Shown here piece after piece: positions 52,540-61,138 of a stretch of DNA of 64,000 bases. The first letter of the stretch is position 1; the number at the start of each line of letters is the position of its first letter. The notes beneath the pieces are model-generated. The model was not told the origin of the DNA, searched no databases, and saw only the letters and a list, made by a program, of their open reading frames with translations. The position numbers and the translations under genes were made by a program. Origin of the DNA: Io17-Chloro-G2 sp965226825 (lineage in GTDB: Bacteria > Chloroflexota > Dehalococcoidia > Lucifugimonadales > UBA3495); contig CBDDED010000003.1 in NCBI GenBank assembly GCA_965226825.1, positions 682,001 through 746,000 of the forward strand, given 5' to 3'.

Positions 52540-53220
52540 GTCCGACCATCACCAGACCAGGTTCTGCAGGCAATATAGCTTCCGGCGCACACAGCCGGTA
52601 GCCATAGGGAGCCGTGGCGCCTGATCCGGTTGTAGGTCTGCCGGTATTTCTCGGTCAGCACCTGCACCTCCAGCAAAGCTTAAAGAAACTTCCCGGTCCA
52701 GGGGTTCGTCTCGGCCTGCCACTGAAGTTCTCCACTTATCCGTTCTCCCACAGGGACCTGGGCTCGATGTAAAGGGTCCTGGCCCCCAATCCCCGAGCCA
52801 CTCACGCACCGCCCTGGCGATGAATTCCGGCCCGTTGTCCGAGCGGATGTGGGCAGGCGACCCTCGGGCCACTATCAGCTCCGCCAGCATATCGATGACG
52901 TCCGTGGACCTGATGCTCCTTCACGCCCGGATGGCCAGGCACTCCCGGGTGTACTCGTCGATGACTTCAACAGCCGCACGGCCCGCCCGTCCCCGGTCCT
53001 GACCGGGAGAGGTCATAGGCCCACACATCGTTTTTTCCCTGGGGCCGCAGCCTCACACAGGAAATCTCGTTCATCCACAACCGCCCTCTTCTGGGTTGCC
53101 TCACCGGTACCTTCAGCCCTTCCCGCCGCCAGATCCGCTCCACCCGCTTGTGGTTCACCACCTAGCCGCTGCGCCGGAGCATCGCGGTGATCCGCCGGTA
53201 CCCGTACCAGCCAAAACCTC
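52540..53220 (-). pseudogene. IS3-family OrfB, multiply broken
   Basis: Pieces appear in several frames: YGYRRITAML followed by a TAG stop, VNHKRVERIWRREGLKVP, KNDVWAYDLS, ELIVARGSPAHIRSDNGPEFIARAVREWL, and LLEVQVLTEKYRQTYNRIRRHGSL. Together they cover most of an IS3 OrfB integrase domain. The catalytic SDNGPEF survives but there are at least three frame changes. Its left boundary (53219) cuts into a lipoprotein gene. Downstream to 52380 only non-coding remains are seen. Confidence 0.85.
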
Positions 53221-53579
53221 AATGACGCTTCTCTCTGCCCAGGGGTGAGGGCCACCCCGCGCCACCCGCACCTCACCGTGCCGATGCGCGTTGTGCCCCT
53301 GAACGCAACATGGGTGGGCGATGCCCCGAGCCCGTGCAGTCCCTCATTGAGGACGTCTTCCAGGGTAGGAAGCTCATAATCGAACGCCCCGCCGCCCACG
53401 GTAGGGTGGAAAATGCTCAGCCCGGTAGCGTCACGAGGTTCGCACGAAGGGACGTTCTCCTGCCCGGACCCGCAGGGCCCCACCTGTGAGGGCGGTTCGT
53501 TTACACAGGCAAACAAGGCCAAGACCAGCACCCCCAGGGTAGCGGTCAAGACAGTCGTTCTGAATGCTGCTTTGTTCAT
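53219..53579 (-). pseudogene. Lipoprotein gene truncated by an IS3 relic
   Basis: From ATG 53579: MNKAAFRTTVLTATLGVLVLALFAC, a lipoprotein signal with the anchor Cys, then a Cys-poor mature part with LPTLEDVLNEGLHGLGASPTHVAFRG and GTVRCGWRGVALTPGQREASLRFWL. The pattern THVAFRGTxxxxTVRCxWRG is one I recall from surface proteins of Chloroflexota, with no known function. The frame then runs into IS3 sequence and loses its own C-terminus. It is the third of three minus-strand surface-type genes (with the TolB-like and metalloprotease genes). Confidence 0.65.
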
Positions 53580-53672
53580 ATTATTGAGCCTATAGGGCTT
53601 TGGCACCGTCGTATCCTTCACTGCGGGCGTCGGATGGACAATGCTCCAGCTTGACATCAGCGTTGGTCACAG

Positions 53673-55394
53673 CTACCTCTTTCCGTCGGGCAGCCTGAAT
53701 AAGGTGCGGAAGCCGGAATCGTCGGGCGCAATGGTGTATAGCTCCCATCCGTCAACCCAGGTAGCTGTTTTGGGCTCTAGAAAACGCGTATCCCTCAACA
53801 CCGCAATCCTGCTACCGTCGGGGGACCATGACGCATAGCCTGGAGGCGATCCATAGTCGCTCTGGAAGCCCCTCAGACCTGTTCCATCGACATTGACGAC
53901 GTGAGAACCGTCGAGCAGCAACATACTCCCATCGGGTGACAACTTGACCTCGCTTACCATGAAATCTCCAAGGCTGGCAATCATGCGTTCGTTGGCGCCG
54001 TCGCTGCCAACCGAGTACAGCGAGGACTCCCAAGAGCCGTCTGGCAACTGCTCGCCCATCACAAAGTAGAGGCCGTCATCGTCCTTAGACCAGGCGCAAT
54101 CTTGCTATTGCAGAAAACCTTATCCCAGCGATTTGACCGACGCCCAGTGGGCGGAATTAGCTCCCTTACTGCCGCCAAGCAAACCCAGGGGGCATCCTCG
54201 GACCGTGGACTTGCGCGAAGTAGTAAATGGCGTTCTGTATGTGCTGCGCGGCGGCATACCCTGGCGCATGGCGCCCCATGACCTGCCGCCCTGGGGGACG
54301 ATTTGGTGGTATTTTCGGAAGTGGCGCAGAGATGGGACCTGGGAGAGCATTGAGGCGGCGCTGCGTCCCAGGGTTCGGGAGGCTGAGGGACACGAGGTAC
54401 GCCCAGCGCCGCGATCATCGACAGCCAGTCGGTGAAGACCACGGAAAAAGGGGGCCCAGAGGCTACGATGCAGGCAAGAGGTTGCTGGGCGCAAGCGATC
54501 GCAGTAGATACAGGACTGCTCCTAGCCGTGGTGGTACATGCCGCCAACATTCAAGACCGGGATGGAGCCAAGCTGGTGTTGAGCAAAATGGTGGGCCGGT
54601 TTACGCCTTAGCGCATTTCGGCCAGGCGGCTCCCGAGATGCGACCCACGTCTCCGCAAGGACTCTTACATCCGTTCCATCCCTTGAGATAGTCGAGATAC
54701 GAATTCTGGAATCATCCGGGAACCGATTCCCAGCTCCATCTGATTCTAAAAAGGCGATATGTTTGCCGTTGTTGGACCATACCGGTTTATTAGAGAATTT
54801 TTGAAACCCTGGTGGGATAGAATGCCGCGCGGTGGGTCCGACGGCATCTACTATTGATAGCCAACGGCCTTCACGGGATGAGATGGGCTCGGTTATGAAA
54901 GCGAGACGCTTGCCGTCTGGAGACCACACGGGATAGATGGAAGAACAATGTCTCTCTTGAGCGACGAACTCCACTTCGGAGCCGCTCAGGTCTGCTATTG
55001 CAGTGTGTCGTTCGTAAGTGTCTGAAACACGGTTTTCGAAGCCGATTTGATATGCCACCCGCCCGTCCCGGGAGAGGGAAGGGGAATACTGGCGCTCACC
55101 TGTGTTGCCCCTTATGACAAAGGGTTCGCCGCCGTTCAGGTTGACGCCTAGTAACCGCTCCCCAGGGTTCACGACAATCACCTGTCCGTCCGCGGACCAC
55201 CGGGGCGTTCTATCCGCATACTGGAACTCGTTACAATTCACATCTAAGCTCGGCTCCGGGAAGCTCTTCCGTGTGCCGAACCCAAACAGGAACAAATTTA
55301 AAAAGACGACATAGCCCAAGACTACGACAAAGACTAAGCCAAATGTGGCAAAAACAATCTTGTCCAATTTAGGGTGTCTCTGGATAGGAGTCAT
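53673..55394 (-). pseudogene. TolB/WD40-like membrane-anchored propeller, split by an IS5 relic
   Basis: The N-terminal part (55394 to ~54603) has an uncleaved anchor (IVFATFGLVFVVVLGYVVFLNLFLF) and TolB-type blades: TPRWSADGQVIVVNPGERLLG, SPSLSRDGRVAYQIG, IYPVWSPDGKRLAFITEP, KPVWSNNGKHIAFLE. After the IS5 relic (54602-54097) the propeller resumes as WSKDDDGLYFVMGEQ, VKLSPDGSMLLLDGSHVV and YASWSPDGSRIAVLRDTRF, ending at 53673. Joined, the parts make a protein of roughly 400 residues. The insertion adds stops, so the gene is inactive as it stands. Confidence 0.82.
54097..54602 (+). mobile_element. Truncated IS5 copy inside the TolB-like gene
   Basis: Matches 40131-40670 of the intact IS5 element with several small internal deletions. 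Both terminal inverted repeats are missing. Recognisable are DLTDAQWAELAPLLPPSKPRG and DRDGAKLVLSKMVGRF. It lies on the opposite strand to its host gene. Confidence 0.88.
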
Positions 55395-55409
55395 AGTGAA
55401 GTGGCCCCG

Positions 55410-56168
55410 TTAGGGCGCTTGCCCCACTTTCTGGTACAAGGCATAAATCGCAAGTATGTCAAAGGGATGGGGTGAGCAGTCCGGCTCGGTCTCGTAGTTC
55501 ATCACGGAATCGGAGATGTTCGGGTGGGCAGGGATGTAAAGCCCTCCTCGAGAAGGGTCAAACCCGGAGGTCCCCAGGGCATGCCCGGCCTCATGCATAG
55601 CTGTTCGGTACGCGTAAGTCGAGTCGTCGTCGTCGTCCAAGACTCCAGCGTTCATGAAGCACTTGTTGAATTTAACTGCCGTGGGGACGTCTAGCCAATT
55701 CCAAGAAATGAAGTTGCGTTTGCTGAACAGAATGTCTACCGCATTGTTAGAATTAGAATCCGTGGACAGCTCGGTGGCACCTCCGGCGTTGCCGAATAAA
55801 GGAGTATAGGCCTTAGAAATAGCGCAGGCCGGAGAAAAAAATACGCATCCGCTCTGATAATCCTCTACAAGATCGATAAGTCCCAAGATACTGCTTGGAT
55901 TCGATAGGGCGTCAGTATCAACCATATAGACTTCGTTTTTGTTGATGTTCAGACTCGTATACTCCATTAGGAGGGTATCGATTGGCGCAGGTGAAGTGCT
56001 GGAACTCGAACAAAGCGTATTGTCGTAGGTCATGAGTACAAGCCCACCGGTGGCAATCTGCCATTGTCTGAGGGCACTCTCTATAAGTCCAGATCGGCCA
56101 GGATTGCCGACCCAAGCTTCCCTGAAAGCGGCCCCAATGGGAAATGTCTGTGCACAAATCTGGTACAA
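55410..56168 (-). CDS. Matrixin-like zinc metalloprotease, N-terminus uncertain
   Basis: At least 252 residues. The zinc site is TAMHEAGHALGTSGFDPSRGG with HExxH, and the following IPAHPNISDSVMNY supplies a third ligand and the Met-turn, as in metzincins. Homologous-looking sequence (GWPSKIFPEAGRRVATYPYF) continues in frame upstream of TTG 56168 to a TAA near 56315, with no ATG or GTG, so the true start is either this TTG or lost; a signal peptide would be expected but is absent. It ends 15 bases before the TolB-like gene, on the same strand. Both may once have been an operon of exported proteins. Confidence 0.7.
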   Translation of the reverse strand: MYQICAQTFPIGAAFREAWVGNPGRSGLIESALRQWQIATGGLVLMTYDNTLCSSSSTSPAPIDTLLMEYTSLNINKNEVYMVDTDALSNPSSILGLIDLVEDYQSGCVFFSPACAISKAYTPLFGNAGGATELSTDSNSNNAVDILFSKRNFISWNWLDVPTAVKFNKCFMNAGVLDDDDDSTYAYRTAMHEAGHALGTSGFDPSRGGLYIPAHPNISDSVMNYETEPDCSPHPFDILAIYALYQKVGQAP

Positions 56169-56391
56169 GTACTCCTTGCCAGGCCAGTGCCCAAAGTAGG
56201 GATAGGTGGCGACTCTTCGGCCTGCCTCGGGGAAAATCTTTGACGGCCAACCATACGCCTCCCGTGTTGAGAAGCCCTCCCCGCCGGCGTACTGGTGACC
56301 TGCGCCGACGGAGTGACCTTACAAACGCAACTCTCTATTAAGAAACACCGCGTGTAGGGCGGCTGGCGAACATTCGGTTCGCGACGTGTTT

Positions 56392-57732
56392 TCACCGCCC
56401 CACTGCCACCTTCCCCAATACCCCCATCAGTTCCCCAACATCCGGCAGGTCCTCCAAGTTCTCCAGCATCTCCAGCACCCGCTGGGTATCGGAGTCGGAC
56501 AGGGCGCGGCGAAAGCAGTCACGGACCTTTACCAGTCGTTCTTCGCGGGACATGGGGTTTTTCGCCGAGCCCCGGAAGGCGCTGCATTCGGCCCTTACCG
56601 TTGTACCTTCCTTCAGGAGGGTGGTGGCCAGGGTGGCTCCAGATTCCGGGCCGTCGGGTTCCACCCGAATGCGGCCAAGCATATCTTCCATGTCCCCGGC
56701 AAAGCGGCGGGCATCAGTGAAAGTGTCGATACCCACCTGCCCGTCCAGAAGGGCGGCGGCGGCGCAGTACTCCACGCTGAACTTGCCGTCCAGTCCGCTG
56801 CGGGGGAGGGGACCGGAATGGCCGCGGCCTTGCCGGTGAATGGTTACCTGCTCAATGGATTCAGGGGACAGCCCATGCTCCTCCCGCAACATCAGAGCCG
56901 CCTCGATGACATTCTGCATGTAGACCTGGGCAGGGAACCGTTTGATGTCAAAGCCGGGGTCCGTCAATCGCCAGGCAACTCCCAGTCCTCCGGTGACGGC
57001 ATCCCAGTTGAAATTACCACCGAACAGGGCTGCAGCATATCCTACCGGCGATTCCAGCGCCTCGTCGCTGGCGGTGTAACCCATTCCGGCCAGGATGGCT
57101 GCCTCGGCGCCCATGCGAGCGGCGTTGCCGGGATGGGTGGACTTGACCATGGTTCCGGTGTTGGCGGTGAGGCCTCCGGTGCGGGAGGCGGCAATGCCCA
57201 AGGCCACCAGGGTTTGCCCGCCATCCAGCCCGAGGGTCTTGGCCGCCGCAGCGGCGGCGCCCAAGGGACCTACCAAACCAGGGGGATGGTACCCTGGAGC
57301 TGTGGCGTGGGCAGAAGCAGCCCGCAGCCGCCCCTGGATTTCCCATCCCAACACGTAGGCGCTGATGATGTTCTTCCCGGAGACTTGATGCTGCTCCCCC
57401 AGCGCCAGGGCAGCCGGCAGGCACGATGAGGTGCCGTGAGTGGGCGGGAACCCCTGGATTTCGTAGTCCAGGCAGTGGCCGAAGACCCCGTTGGCGAATG
57501 CCGCCGCCGGAGGATTAGTCTGGTAGCCCCAGCCCACTACCGAGGCTTGGGACGCTCCCCCGCTGTCTCTGACATAACGGCCAATGATGTCGGCCAGTTC
57601 CTGCACAGAGCCGGCCGCCATGTTGGCGACGCCGTCCATAATGGCTATCTTGGCTGCTTCGACCACCGGCGCAGGGAGGGAGTCATATTCCGTATCCGCG
57701 ATAAACTGAGCTAAAGCTTGGGTTGCACCCAT
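56392..57732 (-). CDS. MmgE/PrpD family protein
   Basis: 446 residues, normal family length. The family contains 2-methylcitrate dehydratase, cis-aconitate decarboxylase and many unassigned members. Visible blocks are AKIAIMDGVANMAAGSVQELADI, FANGVFGHCLDYEIQGFPPTHGTSSCLPAALALGE (the D...H...TH active-site-like region), HPGNAARMGAEAAILAGMGYTASDEALE and DIKRFPAQVYMQN. The reaction cannot be fixed. ATG 57732 is a good start (MGATQALAQFIADTEYDSLP). The metalloprotease gene follows 224 bases later on the same strand but belongs to a different kind of function. Confidence 0.93.
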   Translation of the reverse strand: MGATQALAQFIADTEYDSLPAPVVEAAKIAIMDGVANMAAGSVQELADIIGRYVRDSGGASQASVVGWGYQTNPPAAAFANGVFGHCLDYEIQGFPPTHGTSSCLPAALALGEQHQVSGKNIISAYVLGWEIQGRLRAASAHATAPGYHPPGLVGPLGAAAAAAKTLGLDGGQTLVALGIAASRTGGLTANTGTMVKSTHPGNAARMGAEAAILAGMGYTASDEALESPVGYAAALFGGNFNWDAVTGGLGVAWRLTDPGFDIKRFPAQVYMQNVIEAALMLREEHGLSPESIEQVTIHRQGRGHSGPLPRSGLDGKFSVEYCAAAALLDGQVGIDTFTDARRFAGDMEDMLGRIRVEPDGPESGATLATTLLKEGTTVRAECSAFRGSAKNPMSREERLVKVRDCFRRALSDSDTQRVLEMLENLEDLPDVGELMGVLGKVAVGR

Positions 57733-57985
57733 ATCGTTCCCCGTCCTTTTCCAATGAAGCTAATTCCAGTGCTGACAACTTTTCTTCGTAGGATGGCGCC
57801 GACTCGTCAAAGGGTTTGACCCTTCCTTCGGGTTAAGACATCGAAGGTTCCAAGCTTGCCAATGCTTCCACTCTTTTGCCTGGCCCCTCTCCTCACTCTG
57901 CTCGAATAGAAAAATCAGGGGAAAGGCAGACGCGGTGTTATTAGGGGCAGGAATCTCCAGCTGGGGACCCGTCCGGTAGCCGAGG
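57733..57985. other. Gene-free stretch upstream of MmgE/PrpD
   Basis: No coding frame or repeat that I can support. The promoter of the MmgE/PrpD gene should lie here on the minus strand. Confidence 0.4.
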
Positions 57986-58100
57986 TGGGAACATCCTGAT
58001 CCCAGGACCTTCTGGCGTGGGCAAGACCCACTTGGTGGTGGACCTGGGCGCGAGTGATTCGGTCTTGTATCAGGTTGCAGTTAACGAGTCAATCACCTTC
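57986..58100 (+). pseudogene. istB (IS21 helper ATPase) N-terminal piece
   Basis: NILIPGPSGVGKTHLVVDLGA: a Walker A P-loop in the style of IS21 IstB (GPPGVGKTHLAxALG). It continues for about 20 residues and is stopped by the insertion of a MITE-1 element. The C-terminal part of an IstB lies beyond that element on the opposite strand. Confidence 0.6.
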
Positions 58101-58110
58101 TCCAGACCCC

Positions 58111-58382
58111 CAGGGTCTTTCGATTATCTTCGAATCCCCCGCCACTCTTGCCACAGCGGGAATCTGGAGCCCATTTGGATCTCTACTTCCCGTTATTCTC
58201 GTCGCAACGGGAATCCAGAGCCCTTTTCCCATCCAACCTGGTTCGTGTCTGCAGGAATGTTCCAGTTGGGACGTCAACCTGTCCAACCGGCGCGTGTTAG
58301 TTGGGATAACCGTCTTGGTACATAATCAGGGCTCTGGATTCCCGCTGCGGCGGGAATGACGGGGGACAATAGAAAGACCCTG
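58111..58382. repeat. MITE-1 copy F, complete, with 9-bp target duplication
   Basis: Outer ends CAGGGTCTTTCGATTATC (58111-58128) and GACAATAGAAAGACCCTG (58365-58382) are 18-bp inverted repeats with two mismatches. The direct repeat CCAGACCCC lies on each side (58102-58110 and 58383-58391), a perfect target duplication. Inside are the standard ~177-bp core (58189-58365) and a left half copy (58136-58172). This copy defines the true boundaries of the extended element. Confidence 0.9.
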
Positions 58383-58391
58383 CCAGACCCC

Positions 58392-58760
58392 GCAACTCCG
58401 GTGCGGGAACAGCCTTTCCCGGTAGCCTGCTCCCTCGATCACTATCTGGTCCCTGACATTGGCCAGCCTGTCCAGGGCGCTGTAGACCAGGATGGGATAG
58501 TCGAAGATGCTCAGCCCTTCCTCCACGCCCCAGTTGCTGGTGATGACGTAGCTCGACACCTGGTGACGGTAGAAGATGGGCTCGTACAAGTCTGCCGACT
58601 GCCATGCGGAGAGCCAATGGAGGCCCAGGTATACCGTGTGGTGCGTGTGACTCTGCCACGGGACTGACTTGGGCCCCAGTGCTGCTGCTATGGCTGGACG
58701 GTGTCCAATACCGCAACGGGTGGGTCTGGTTCTGCCACGATAAACGAATCGCCACCTCAT
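58392..58760 (-). pseudogene. istB (IS21 helper ATPase) C-terminal piece, inverted
   Basis: Minus-strand reading contains LYEPIFYRHQVSSYVITSNW, then GVEEGLSIFDYPILVYSALDRL and IVIEGAGYRERLFPHR. These are the IstB sensor (VxTSN), the LxDRL and the G-x-S/G-Y-R end. It faces the Walker A piece at 57986-58100 across the MITE-1 copy. Orientation opposite to the first piece means an inversion or two different insertions. Confidence 0.65.
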
Positions 58761-58952
58761 ATGCAGCCGCCGACGCCCCTCCCTAAGCCGTCGTTGTAAT
58801 ATAGGGAAGCTAGAGGTATTCTCCGGCCCAAGACCGGGTCCTGTCTTAACGCAGGGGCAGGTTTGAAACCTGCCTATACTGCCCAGAAGAATCTGTTCGG
58901 GCCTGGCTATCGCATTGGCAGATTGGTACGGAACCTGCTGCTTAGGAGAAGT

Positions 58953-60560
58953 ATGAGGTACGACTTCGTTATCGTTGGCGCCGGTTCCGCCGGCAGCATC
59001 CTGGCAGCCCGGATTTCGGAGGACCCTGGTGTATCAGTGCTGCTGCTGGAGGCGGGCCCGGACTATCCTCAATTTCAGCACCTTCCAGATGATATCAAGT
59101 TCGGATACAACACCGGCGGGAACGCTCCCGCTCTGCGCACATCTGGCGGTCACCCAATTTCCCTGTTGGATAGTCGTCACAACTGGCAGTATGTTGGGCG
59201 CGCCACTGAGATGTTTCCGGACATGCCGGTGCCCCGGGGCAAGGTTACCGGCGGGTCCAGCGCCATTAACACATCGGCCTTCTTTCGTGGGGTTCCGGAA
59301 GACTTTGACCACTGGGCCGCTTTGGGCAACGACCGCTGGAGTTTCCAAGAGGTCTTGCCCTATTTCAGGAAAATTGAGACCGATGTGGACTACCACGACG
59401 ACTTTCATGGCGCCGACGGCCCTATCTTCGTTCACCACTCCCGTAGGGAAGACTGGAATCCGGCGCAGAGGGCTTTTTACAACGCCTGCCGGGCAGCCGG
59501 ATTTCCCGATTGTCCGGACCACAACAGCCCGGACGCCACCGGTGTCGGACCCGGTATTACCAACAACCATAACCGGGTTCGCTTCAGCACCGCCTTGGGT
59601 TACCTGGAACCTTCCAGGCACCGGATGAATCTCACTATCCGCCCCAACAGCACCGTGCACCAACTGCTATTCCAGGGCAAGCGGGCTACCGGCGCTCTGG
59701 TCGAGAGCGGTGGTGAGACATTCACTGTCGAGGGAGACCAGATCATCCTGAGCGCAGGGGCCATCGGTTCCCCTCAGTTGCTGATGCTGTCGGGGGTTGG
59801 GCGGCCGGAGGACCTGGAAGCACTGGGAATCCCGGTGGTGCTGGACTCGCCTGGGGTAGGGCAGAATCTCAAGGACCATCCCAAGCTGTACGTGACCTGG
59901 CGAATCAGGGACGGTTACCCCAGGGGTGATTCCCCAGCCAGGGGCGGCGTCAGTCTGCGTTTCAACGCGGCGGACTCGGAATATCGGAACGACCTGTCCA
60001 TCGGACTCTCCGCATTCGTCACGCCGCGAGTCAGGACCCTGAAGGTCCCAAACGACGGTGAAATTGAGGATTCCGGTCCCGACCTGGCTGAGATGATGGT
60101 TGCCCTGTTGCGTCCAGCCAGCCGCGGCGAGTTAAAGCCGAGATCGACCGACCCCAACGTTCAGCCTTGGTTGGACTACAACTATCTGAGTGAACCCTTC
60201 GACCGGCAGCGCTTGCGCCACGGGGTTCGGCAGGCCCTGCAGTTGGCCCAACACGACGGGCTGAAGGAGTTGCTGGGAGACCGCCTGGAGCCCTCCGACC
60301 CCGACTTGGCCTCGGACGAGGCGCTGGACGCCTGGATGTTGCGGGAGGCGGTAACCTTCTCCCACATATCCGGAACCTGCAAGATGGGGCCATCATCGGA
60401 CAAGACAGCTGTGGTAGACCAGTACGGTCGGGTGTATGGACTGGAGGGCCTGCGGGTGGCGGATGCATCCATAATGCCGGATCTGGTGCGCGCGCCCATC
60501 AACCCGGCGGTGTTGATGCTCGGCGAACGGATCGCCGATTTGGTGCGATCGGGTCACTAA
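58953..60560 (+). CDS. GMC-family oxidoreductase (choline dehydrogenase-like)
   Basis: 535 residues. FAD site FVIVGAGSAGSILAARISEDPGVSVLLLEAG; GMC signature 1 PRGKVTGGSSAINTSAFFRG; signature 2 GAIGSPQLLMLSGVG; C-terminal catalytic HISGTCKMGPSSD and the Asn of INPAVLMLGERIADL. It oxidises an alcohol; choline- or polyol-type substrates are common. The open frame starts 90 bases upstream, but ATG 58953 follows TTAGGAGAAGT and begins exactly at the family N-terminus. It is a single gene. Sequences resembling the MITE-2 ends lie on each side: CCGTCGTTGTAATAT near 58791 and ATATTACAACGCCGG at 60563. Confidence 0.95.
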   Translation: MRYDFVIVGAGSAGSILAARISEDPGVSVLLLEAGPDYPQFQHLPDDIKFGYNTGGNAPALRTSGGHPISLLDSRHNWQYVGRATEMFPDMPVPRGKVTGGSSAINTSAFFRGVPEDFDHWAALGNDRWSFQEVLPYFRKIETDVDYHDDFHGADGPIFVHHSRREDWNPAQRAFYNACRAAGFPDCPDHNSPDATGVGPGITNNHNRVRFSTALGYLEPSRHRMNLTIRPNSTVHQLLFQGKRATGALVESGGETFTVEGDQIILSAGAIGSPQLLMLSGVGRPEDLEALGIPVVLDSPGVGQNLKDHPKLYVTWRIRDGYPRGDSPARGGVSLRFNAADSEYRNDLSIGLSAFVTPRVRTLKVPNDGEIEDSGPDLAEMMVALLRPASRGELKPRSTDPNVQPWLDYNYLSEPFDRQRLRHGVRQALQLAQHDGLKELLGDRLEPSDPDLASDEALDAWMLREAVTFSHISGTCKMGPSSDKTAVVDQYGRVYGLEGLRVADASIMPDLVRAPINPAVLMLGERIADLVRSGH

Positions 60561-60800
60561 TATTACAACGCCGGGTTATCCGGTAATGTGACTCTTGTGG
60601 CGAAATTCAACCTGCCGACGTATTACCGAAATGTCAATAGCGGGGACTAAACGTACCACTGGAGCGGCGAAATGGTCGCCCGCCTTGAGAGTGAAAAGGC
60701 AGGGCAATCGCATTTACAACGCCGACACCCGGGTGACCACCAACCGTCATTGCCATGAAAATTGGCTATTTTCATCTTTCATACGTGGTCTTGGAAGACC
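60561..60800. other. Gene-free stretch after GMC oxidoreductase
   Basis: Begins with the MITE-2-like end ATATTACAACGCCGG. A second, related motif, GCCGACGTATTACCG, lies near 60614. No gene or terminator is clear. Confidence 0.45.
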
Positions 60801-60986
60801 ACCCCCGTCTTTCTCGCCGCAGCGGGAATCCAGAGCCCTTTCCCACATCCAAATACGTGGGACAATGCAGGAGTGGTCCACACTGGACCGGTATCCTTGG
60901 CTGAGAGGGGAGGCGTCCTGTATATCCCGACCAAGTCAATTGAGATAAAGGGCTCTGGATTCCCGCGGCGGCGAGAAAGATGGGGG
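60801..60986. repeat. MITE-1 copy G (186 bp)
   Basis: Left ACCCCCGTCTTTCTCGCCGC then GGGAATCCAGAGCCC; right GGGCTCTGGATTCCCGCGGC then GAGAAAGATGGGGGT. The two outer 20 bases are inverted repeats with one mismatch. It sits in what was the downstream part of the FN3 protein gene. Confidence 0.85.
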
Positions 60987-61138
60987 TGGGGTCGCGCTTC
61001 CGTCCTGACTTCTCCTGGCTGAGGGAAGGAGGACATTTCGGACATACTAGCCGCAGTTTGTAATGCGATTGCCCTGTGAAATCCGCCGCTCGTGTTGTCT
61101 TCCAACCGGTCCACCGTATTGGACGTGTTTGAGTACGT

